A stretch of 64,000 nt of DNA from Ditylenchus dipsaci (Eukaryota > Nematoda > Chromadorea > Rhabditida > Anguinidae): assembly GCA_004194705.1 (NCBI GenBank), contig SADC01000069.1, positions 62,001 through 126,000 on the forward strand. The letters are read 5' to 3'. Below the pieces are notes generated by a model. That model saw nothing but the letters and a program-made list of their open reading frames with translations. It searched no databases and was not told the DNA's origin. The position numbers were made by a program, and so were the translations under genes. Each line of letters begins with the position of its first letter. The first letter of the stretch is position 1. Below are positions 34,860 to 45,500 of this stretch, in pieces.

Positions 34860-35620
34860 GAGAGTAAATTTTTTTACTATTTTGGGTTCCAAAACCTGTT
34901 TTCTGGATTGATTCGGGCATGCTGAAAGGGCATGCTGATGGTTTGATAGGGTTTATTCTGTAGGGTATATTTTGAGCATTGGTAAAATCCAGTTTTGGTG
35001 AAATCAATTATTTCCTAATGCTCAAAATTTCATACAAAACCTCATTTTACTATTATCAAACCATCTTCAGCATGTCCGAATTAGTTCAGAAAACAGGTTT
35101 TGGAACATGAAAAACGTAAAAAATTTTTTGCTCTAAGTGGACAACCACTTGGTTTTGTTGTACACAGGTAGTCGTATCCAGGTTAGAGCATCAGATAGTA
35201 CTGTACCGGTACCTGAGTTGTAATATTTTCGTGTTGAAAAGAAATTTTAAAATTTTTTTCTAGATCCAACCTCAGTTCTACTGGACAATCCATGCACCAA
35301 CTAAACCAAGTGGTCGTCCACTCGGATCAATTTTTTTATCGTTTTTCATGTACCTAAACCTGTTTTCTAGACTAATTCGGGCATGCTGAAGATGGTTTAA
35401 TAATAGTAAAATGAGGTTTTGTATGGTTTTTTAGGTGAGAAATGATTGATTTTACCAAAAGTTGATTTCAGCAAAACTCAAAAAATACCATACAAAACCT
35501 CATTTTACTATTATCAAACCATTTTCAGCATACTCGAATTAGTCCAGAAAACAGGTTTTGGAACATGGAAAACGTAAAAATTTTTTGCTCCAAGTGGACG
35601 ACCACTTGGTTTGGCTGGTT
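34860..35620. repeat. Clustered alternating foldback (four related arms)
   Basis: A block containing AAACCTGTTTTCTGG / ATTCGGGCATGCTGAA and CATTTTACTATTATCAAACC occurs four times in alternating orientation (about 34,880, 35,050, 35,360 and 35,500), with GTGGACGACCACTTGG hairpins next to two of them. Nested insertion or serial inverted duplication would produce this. Confidence 0.6.
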
Positions 35621-35779
35621 CATACTAAAAATTGCTGTCATTGCTGTAGCAGACCTTTTCTTTGCTCTCCCTCGAACCACAGGCTCTTCTTCTTCATCGA
35701 CGATTCGAAAAGCTTGCTGATTTTCTTCATCGCTTAATTGGTATTCTGTCGACTGGTCTTCATCACTTATCCCATCCAT
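35620..35779 (-). other. Candidate acidic exon
   Basis: From ATG at 35,779 the frame reads MDGISDEDQSTEYQLSDEEN, then an acidic stretch and RGRAKKRSATAM, ending at a possible donor (A|GTATGA). The composition (acidic N-terminus, basic patch) looks like protein rather than chance, but it overlaps foldback sequence and nothing downstream continues it. It lies just past the end of the receptor gene on the same strand. Confidence 0.3.
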
Positions 35780-36159
35780 GGCTATCTAAGATCATAAAAA
35801 GTACAAAAAATAACATCAAAGCTTTAGTTTAGAAAGCTAGAAATTTTTTCTGAAACAGTTTTTTTGTCAAACGTATATTTTTCGAATGTATGTTGCACAA
35901 ACAGGTCTTTTCAGAAATGCGCTTTGTTGAAATTTGTTTTTGGCGAATTGACTTTTTGGAGAACTTTGACTTTTAAGAAACAGTACTTTATTATAACATC
36001 TAATTATAGAAACTGGGTAGCGCCGTTTAAACATGATTTACAAATTAGTAAAAAATGCGCCGATTTGAGTTTACGAGACGAATATAAAAAAATCAAAAAA
36101 TCTTTTTGGTCGATTTTGCCCATTGTTTGAACGATTGATTTGTGGACGCTAGTGTCATA

Positions 36160-36345
36160 TACCCCTCCCAAATAATTTTTCAAGAATGTTTAAAACCTAA
36201 TTTTTTAAGAAAAAAGTTATGCAAAAGCCTTTGTTAGCATTGGCCAGGCCTGAGTCTAACCTGAGCCTAAGTGAAAAAGTTATTGTGTAGGGTATATGAC
36301 ACTAGCTTTTTTGGGAGGGATATATGACACTAGAGCCGATTTTTC
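36160..36345. repeat. Foldback with CATATACCCCTCCCAAA arms
   Basis: GTGTCATATACCCCTCCCAA and TTTGGGAGGGATATATGACAC are complements. The interior holds GGCCAGGCCTGAGTCTAACC and CCTAAG, a degraded TTAGGC-type module. Confidence 0.5.
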
Positions 36346-36489
36346 TTTCATCGAGGGGATGTTTTTCAGTAAAATGTCGGTGCAGTGGGTTTTTTTGGCT
36401 AAGTAGAAATGTATGATAGGGGAGTATTATTCATTGTTGGATGGCCTTAACTTGTCTTAACTCTCCAATTTTAAAATAAAAAACCAGAC

Positions 36490-36511
36490 CTCCCCCCCCC
36501 CCCCCCCCCCC
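36490..36511. repeat. Poly-C tract
   Basis: About 21 consecutive C residues immediately downstream of the last receptor exon. Such tracts occur in many elements of this window and their length is likely unreliable. Confidence 0.7.
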
Positions 36512-36531
36512 ATAGACACAAACAGACTAAC

Positions 36532-39500
36532 CCATTGTAAAAGTGGAGAAAATGACTTTCATAATCTTTTCAATCATCCTGAATTCATATTTTTCTTTAA
36601 GTAGGTTTATTATCCAGTTAGCAACTAACCTGGCTAACATTTGCCACTCATTCCTTATTGTTTTAAGGTGTTCTTCGGCCATTAAATCTTGGCGAATTGC
36701 CTGCACAGACGACATAATTTCACCTAAATAAGTTGGAGCTGTTTAAAGCGGTATAGCAAAGTTTTTGGACGATTTTGTAGAATAATTAGCATTTCGCCGC
36801 TTTTTTCGCAAAAAAGTAGCGAATTTTCGTAAAAGCTTTTTTTTTTTAAATTTTTATATCTTATATACTGCATTTGCTTTGGTCAGCTGTTATACAGGAC
36901 AAGACAGTATCAAATCTTACCAAGCGCACTATTCATTGAGTGGATATTGTTGGACCCGTTTGTACCAAGGATTCTATGGTCTTCGCAAAGTGGTGACTTC
37001 GACTCTGGTTGCACTTTGGAAACCTATAAAAGTTTGTAATTTAGTTATTTCAAAAAGGTGAAAGGCTTACATTATTCACATTATTGTTGTTGTTGTTGTT
37101 AAAAAGAGAAGTGCGTTGCAAGGAATTACAACTGCTTTCACTATCATTATTGTTGGCATGATTGTCATCAAGTTGATTAAGGTGATGCACAAACTTCTGG
37201 TTGAACTGCACACATTCTTTTGCAAAGTTTTTCTTCAAAGCCGACAGTTTATCCTTAAAGAAACAATAATTTTGAACTGCTCTTCTGCCAGCATTTATCT
37301 TAGACTGGTCGTTTCTAGAAGTGAAATGGGTACTTGTGCACTTGGGGGCCCCTTTTTTGTTTAACTGTAAATATGGTTTAAACGTCTCCTAAGTAATTTT
37401 TATACGCCAGAAACGATAAAAAAGTTGTTTCCTAACAATTTCGGCACTAAAAACATTTCACAAATCTGTTTTTCGCGTTTTTTTAATTAGCACAAGCTCT
37501 CCTGATTCCAGTTTTTAGATATTGGTCGACTGCCCAAAAATCTCAAAATTGACCTCAAATTTTCCCGATTTTTCAGGGGTTGAAAATAATCCCCCATGGG
37601 GGATCAATAGAGAATATGCGGTAATATCTGACAAAATTATGACTCAGAATGTAGCTTATTGTCTCGCATACCTTTTGAGTAAAAATTTTTGTAACAATTC
37701 TTTAAAAAATATCAGTAAAAAGAGAACAATAAGAAAATGAATTTGCATTTTTTTAAAAGTTTCATTGATTTATTTCGAAAAAGACATTAAAAAAAGTTTA
37801 TCTCAGCATTCTTACATTTGAAAATTATAGTGCAAAATAAGTTTTGTAGCTGTTTATTTGCTCTATAACATCGATTTCAGTTTTTCGCAGAACTCAACAA
37901 TAAGTCAAAATATAAATCAAAATGTGTGCACCGTATTCACTCCATTTCCTCTAATAAACGTCCACCCTCTAATAAACGCCCACTCTTAAGGACCTATATC
38001 TCAGTTTAAAAAAATTATTTTGCAAATCTGTTTTTCACGTTTTCTTAGTTACCACGAGTTTACCTGATTCCACTTTTTAAATTTTGGTTGCGCACCCGAA
38101 AATCTCAAAACTGAAATATTTTTTTCCGATTTTTAAGGGTTGAAAAATAAATGCCCATGGGGGATTAAAAGAGTGAATACGGTAAATGTTTTAAAACTTA
38201 GCTAATTTTTTAAACAAATTTTTTAAACCGAAAATCTATCGATTTTTCAAAAACTGACAAGCAGATCTCGCAGGTCTGAAAATTAAGAGCTTTTGAACAA
38301 GCACAAGTTTTATTTTAGGAATGAATTGTGATGAAGAAACTGTGCACTTTTATATAAAATAGTAAAATGACTTTTTGCTTCAAACCGACGTGTCCATTGA
38401 ATTATTTTGTAAAAATTACATTGTGTGTCAGAACTTTGTTAAAGGCATACCTGACAGCAATGACTCCTTCACAGTTGTGGTTAATTTTTATACGCGCGCG
38501 AAAAAATAAAAACAACTACCGTGTTGTCTTAAATCCAAGATTTGGTGGTAGTCATGCTTTGGTCCCTGAATTCCTCAAAATCTCCTAAAGTGAATTTTTC
38601 GCAGCTATGTTGCCACATCCTAGTTGCTCATGTAATAGACATCCACAAGAAATGCAATATTTTTTGCATCTCAAATGCATTAAGGAATTTCACGGAAAAA
38701 AATTAAATAAAAATATCAAAATCTCAACTTTTTACTGATCGCACGCTCTTTTTGACAAAATTTTTATAATAAAACTGATAATTTCAACCCTATATATGAC
38801 TTAAACGAACTGCGAAAAAAAATTCTGGTAGAAAAATGTTACACATGGGCCAAAAAGGGTTAATTAGAAGCTGTGAAGCTATTAGAGTACTATTTGGTTT
38901 TCACCACCCTCTATCCGTGGTACATGGTCTTTTGCCTACCAATTTTCAATTTTGCTTGAAAATTTTCCAGATGACATGACTTTCCAGAAGATAGACCAGA
39001 AAAAATGTTCCCGGTTCCCATTTAATATTGGATCGATTCGAAAAAATAAACTTCCTACAGCAAGTATGGTCCGCAAGGGTCAATTGAGCTAAAAGGGGTC
39101 GTCAAATCTCTAAGTAATTTTGCAGAAAATATGAACAACTTATTCTAAGTTGAGTAATTTTATCGGTGATACTTGGTGTTCATGGCCCTAGAATTTCTTT
39201 AGCTTGAGACCAGGCTGCATTTGTAATTTTTCTAAAAAAAATACTCACAAATTTCTTCATCCTCAACCTTATGCTTTGCTGCGTGTTCTCTAACTCACGG
39301 CCAAAAAAGTTCTTGATGAAAAAGTTTTTGCGGTTGAAGCTCATGATGCACTGCCTCAACCTTTTAGGAATAGTTCTGCCTGCATTTCCTTGCACTAAAC
39401 AAACACTTTAATTGTTAATTTTAGATCTTTGTAACCATCTCAAAAAATAAGTGGTGACAAATAAGTTCTGCACGTAATTTCGTGCTGACTTTTAGTAATG

Positions 39501-42500
39501 AAATCTTATCGAAAAAATATTCCAAACATATGCTTTTGTAGCTCTTTTCATCCTCTTTCGAATGGTATATGAAATTTATTGGAATAATTTAGAAAAGCCA
39601 TAATTTGGCTACAAACACATGTGAGGTCATTTTAGGATGTTGATAGGCATTTTTATCACTTTAACTGATCAAAATTTTTATTGGAAGTTTAAGGCTACAG
39701 CAAAATAAGAGCACAATGATGTAGCGCAGTTCAAGAGCTACACAGCCCATTTTACAGAATAACTTTTGACAATCTGGGTGTTGATATATGGCTTTATGGA
39801 AAAATCAATTACTTAAAAAATGACCAAAATCCAAGAAATTTGGAGAAAATTTGATTTTGGTCATTTTTAAGTAATTGATTTTTTCCATAAAGCCATATAT
39901 CAACACCCAGATTGTCAAAAGTTATTCTGTGAAGTGGGTTTTGTAGCTCTTGAACTGCGCTATAGCATAGCGCTATGATTTAGCTGTAATTTTAAGCTTC
40001 CGATTTTAATTTTGATCAGTTAAAGTGGTAAAAATGCCTATCAACATCCTAAAATGACCTCACATGTGTTTGTAGCCAAATAATGGCTTTTCTAAAATAT
40101 TCCAATAAAATTTTATATACTATTTGAAAGAGGATGAAAAGAGCTACAAAACCATATGTTTGGAATATTTTTTTGAAAAAGATTTCATTACTAAAAATCA
40201 GCACGAAATTCCGTGCAGAACTTATTTGTCACCAGTTATTACTCTGAACGCTCAACGTCCAAGTGGTCAGGTAAGTGGCTACAAACTGGATGAGAATTAA
40301 GCCAATGTAGTATTGGCCTAACAATGGAACTGCGTTTGATGTTGCTGGCAATTTATCACTGACCATCATAAGTATAAGAGCAAGCGATAAAAGTGATGTC
40401 ACACCCAGACTAACCTTTAATCAGCAAATATTATTAATAAGCTTTAACGCAACAATAATTTTGTATACAGTCAAACCCCTGACCCATGACGACCGGAAAA
40501 AAGTCGCACTAAATAGGGGTCGCACTAAACAGGGGTTCGCACTAAATCGAGGGCGCACTAAATCGGGGTTTGACTGTAGTAACACAGTCAAGTCTGGATT
40601 TTACTGCACGCGCTCAAGTTTGGTCCCGCCTTAGTTCTGAAACTTTTAAACCTCAATTTTCAAAACCTAAAAAGATCCAAAAAATTGCAAAAATTCCGAT
40701 TTTGCCGGTCTTTTCCTGAAAGACTTAATTTTTTGCCATTAAAACCCGTGAGTCTCGATTTTATGGCACCTCTTTTTTAAAAAAGTGTAATTAAAGTTGA
40801 AAATGTATGTGTTACCTTTTCAGTGTTCTCTCCAGTAGATGAGTGAGGTGTAAAGAAGCCGACCACAGTGACTATGGTGATAAAAGCAGAGGGCACTATC
40901 AAGGTGAACAAATAATAGGATGGATTGCGTTTGATGGAAAAGTAATAGCATAAATCCTGAATTTAAAATTAATTTTACAATTATCTTGCGATAAAATGGA
41001 AATTTACCGGGTAACCATTGGGGCAACAGTCATAGAATCTAAACGAGAAGATAAAAATATGTTCTATTTTTTTCGGTAAACTAAATGAAAATGTAATTCG
41101 GACAGGGCTTCCAGACGTCCTTATTTGCAAGATTTGTCCTGATTTTATGACTCGAAATCTTACTTTTTTAGAATTTGAAGTCAAAATTTTATGTTTCAGC
41201 AGCAAAAGAACAATAAGCACTGGATAAAATAGCATATTTACGGTTGAATACCATAAAATGTTCTTATTTTGAGCAAATGTCGTAATTTTTTGAAAAAAGC
41301 TGGGAGCCCTGAATTATGGCCATATCAAGTAGCATATGGCGGAATCAAAACTAACTTTAGATTGGCCTTGTACTTGAAGTCGACCAGTGTCCATTCCATA
41401 TTTGGGATGTAATGGGTCAGACTAGCTGCCATGTTTGAAGATGCATTTACTCCCATGACCTCTTCCTCGGCTGCTTTTATCATGATTTGGGAGCCATCAT
41501 AGGACCAGGACGCCAACATTAGGAAACAAATTTGCTGGTCAAATGGGAAACGATGCTGATAAAAACATATATTAATTGTGAGATCAGTCGTGAAATCTCA
41601 CTTTTCTATTTGTTTTTGTCGTAAAAAGCCTCTCAGCTTTGTGTTTTCGGTTTATAGCCAAAAACTATGTTATAAACAATCATATCCTACTTGTAAAGGT
41701 TGGCTTTATATGTGTTGGGTGTCCCCAAAAAAATTGCCTTGGACCCCACTGTTGTTTTTTTGAACTTTTTTCCTAAAAGTCTTAAAAGTGTTTCTTTACA
41801 ACTTTTGATCATTTTTACATAAAAAATTATTTTCGATCAAATTTTTTTGCTTTGGTCTCCTAAGATGATTTGGTGAATAAGGCTTAGGCAAGGGTAGGCC
41901 AGCGTATCTTAGGACATACTCAAACATATTTATCTCACTGTTTTTGAAGTTCGAAGAACATGTTTGAGCTCGTACCTAACATTTTCTACCTTTGTCTAAG
42001 CCTAATTTACCGAAAAAATCAACAGGGAGTAAGGCATTTTTTGGGCACACGCCAACACATACAGAGCCGGAAAGAGAGAGCCCTGCATTCCGATTTGATC
42101 TGCACAAGATTTTTACTAACAAAAGTGGAATCTCGGTGTGCTTTATACCATATTTAGACTGCAAGTTATATCTGTGATTATTGCCCGGAACAAAGACACT
42201 CGACCATCATTTCGGACCAACGCTAAATAAAGTAAATCTAACTAATGGTTTTATTTAATCTAAATCATACCATTAGTTTGCATTTCGTTGTCTTTCACAT
42301 TCATATTGGCACTTAAAAACTAACTTTTTTTAATGAGAATCTCAAAAATAGTCAAACTTGTTGTAGACAAGCAAGTCAGGCCTCCAGAGCATTTCTGCAG
42401 GTATGTGGATCTCTTTTATGCCACCAAACTTTTCTGGATCCCACCTCAGGAACTCGTCTGTCCAATACTCTTCTAGCCAACAGTACAGAGTCAGAATTTG

Positions 42501-45500
42501 GTCGTTTTCTTGCACTTTCTAAAAATCGCATAAAAATATTTCGGTATAAATAAAAGTAGTTTGCACTTGTATTTGTTTAAAGTAGAGCTGCACAGTCACA
42601 TTTGTGGGACCTGACTTCTCGTTGACAACCGGCCTCAACTCCTTGCGATAGTGCTCAAATAAGTGCTCTAGCAGCTGCTTTTGTTGGCAGCTTACATATT
42701 TCTGTAAAAATATTATTTGCTATTTTAAATTTTGTATAGATATAAAAATTTTGATATCTCTGATTTAATTAAAATATGATCACAAAAAATAAAATCGAAT
42801 AGGTGTAACCAGGAAAGAATGAGTGAGTACTTAAAACGAAATCGGATAAAATATGGCACTTAAGGGGGCATGCCCGTGCGCGACACGGAGAAAAAGCGGG
42901 GACCAGAATTTCTTTACTTTCTCGACAAACTTTTACATGCGTTCTCGGCAAGACTTTTTAAGTTTTCTGACGCTACTGTCCTATAAGCCTCCTCCCCTCC
43001 CCCAAAAGCTACTATAATATACACCCCCCCCCCCCAATAAATTTTCAGGTACCCTAAAAACCACACTTTTTTGGAAAAGTGGTGAAATTTTTACGTATTG
43101 TCCCTGAGCCTAATGCCTACGGCCCTAAGCCTAAGGCCTAACCCTAATTCCTAAGCCTAAAAATTATTGGGGGGGGGGGGGTGGGTTTACATATATTACA
43201 GGAGGGTTTTTTGGCGGGGGAGAGGGTATATTACAGTAGCACCAGTTTTCTGTCTATTTTTAAAAACAGTATCAGGTACTCAACATAAAATTTCACGCAA
43301 AACAAGTTAAAAATAGAACTATTCAAAAAAAGTTGCTGATACCCACCTTAACTGTTTGAAAGGCATGGGCATGCCTTATGATACAGTCCACCCTCGATTA
43401 AACCTCACTCCTGGAGACCTAACTTAGGGTGACGTCAAATCGAGGCGGCGTTAAATTCGGGTGACGTTGAATCGAGGTTTTAGGACGAAAAAAACCTGTA
43501 GATTGTCGTTAACTCGAGGGTTAAATCAATTTTAGCATGTAATCTAGCAAATGTTTTGTTGTTGAGCCAAAATAGGAGGCTAATCATAGCATGAAGGAAA
43601 AAGTTTTAATAGAACACTTCTGCAGTTTTTAAGTAATAAAAGCGCAAAATTGAACAGAAAAATTGATGAAAAAATTATAAAAAAAGAATTTTAGTGATTA
43701 TGGAATTCGAAAATTCAATTTCTTGTGCAAAATATACTAGGTGACGTTAAATCGGGATTAGCCCCGGGTGACGTTAAATCGTAGGTCTGCTTTACTAGCT
43801 TTTAGATTAAACGGGCCAAGTTAGTCTAGGAGTGACGTTAAATCAAGGTTGATTGCACAGTCAAACCTCTCTAATCTTTTTAATCTGACACACTTGCTTT
43901 TCTGATGCCTTTACTTTGTTGCAGTCAGCGATAAAGTTGTTTGGAAAAACCCCACGATCCGGCAACCTCTCCCGAAGGATGCCAGATTGAAGAAATTTGA
44001 CCGTAGTGTGTTCCACCGGAGAAATAATTTATTCGACCACATCGATTGGAAAACCGAAGTTACTAATCTCAGTAACCAACTCTGAAGCTATATTCAATAT
44101 ATCACCACGTTGTTTCCATGTAGGTGGAGATTGGCTCACCATATTTGCTGTATTAATCGGCCCGGGCTGTTTATCATTCAACCTCTCAAATTCAGAAACT
44201 TTCTGGTCAATCTCAAGATTTATAGGTACTCAACCAAAATATTAAAAGCGGAACCAGTAGAAATAAGAAATTAAGGAGGTTCATTGAGATCAAATAGACC
44301 CCTGTTCATAGGATGACGAGTCTTAATAAGCTTAAAGCAAAACTTTTCTCCAGACTATTTCAGGAATGAGATAAGATTTTCTAATAGAAAAGTACAGACA
44401 GACATTTTTTGCAGCTGATTTACTCCTATTTTAATTTTTTATTTTTTACTAAAAATGATCATATACTTTTTCAACAGTTTTTCACGATGGTTTTAGCATT
44501 TTACAAAAAAATATACTTTTCGCAAAAATTGCATTGGGGCCAGAAAACCACAAAATTTGATGGCACCTAATGACTCGTTCATGTGAATACTCCGAGTTCA
44601 AGTTTGAGTTGGGGTCTTTGTAAAAATTTGAATGATAAATCTATCAGGTAGCCATGCGATAATAGTTTCGGATAAGGCATCATTAGTTAAAACATGTTTG
44701 CAAAATATGTATGAAGCAAGTAAGAAAACAAAATTTATTTTCGGGCTTGCTTCATACTTCAACATGTTTGTGCTGCATTTTGCAAACATGTTTTAACAAA
44801 TGATACCTCATTAGAGACTAGTACCGCAGGGCTACCTGATTGATTTATCACTTAAGAAAACGTCCTTTAAATAATTGCCTCTTTGATTGAATGCAAAAAA
44901 TGGTTACGGAGATCCGAAATCGAACTCGTAGTACGTGAACAAGCCAAAAATGTGAAAAAAAAATTAGCGAGGTAAAAACATGCTTAAAGTTGTGGGCCTA
45001 GTAAACAATACGTTTCAATTTTTCGCCTTGGTCCCCCCTGTTCTTTTTTATTGAAAAACAGCTCAGTCCTCCCGTCCATTATGGTTATGTTAATGTGGTG
45101 ATTATAGTAATCGTGGTGTTTATTGTTAATATGATTACCTTAGTCATAATTATCATCAAAACAACAGGGGTATCATGGCGAAAAATGAAAACGTATTGTT
45201 TACTAGAGCCGTTTAAACACCGTAAAAAGGTAATAGACCTCTTTATGAAAAAATTACAATTTTTGAAAGTGCTTGGTCCCCCGTGTTAATCAGCTGCATA
45301 AACTTAAATTGGCTGCAAAAAGAAGGAAATCAGATGCAACGAAAAATTCTGCCCGAAAAGTAGTAAAGAGACAGTATTTTGAACTTGTTTTTTATTTATT
45401 TGTACTAACAATATATTGTATCTCGTATAAAGTCAACTCACAGTGCATAGAAGTAGTAGGAGGATAGAGAATATTTGCAATTGGAGAAGTTGCATTACAA

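Noticed and set aside
34633..35007. 124-codon minus-strand frame
   Set aside because: Overlaps alternating foldback arms; no splice context or recognisable motif.
41103..41310. Possible hAT MITE (CAGGGCTTCCAGA ... TGGGAGCCCTG) in a receptor intron
   Set aside because: Ends look suggestive, but the flanking eight bases (aattcgga / aattatgg) match poorly and the left boundary is uncertain, so it is not listed as a feature.
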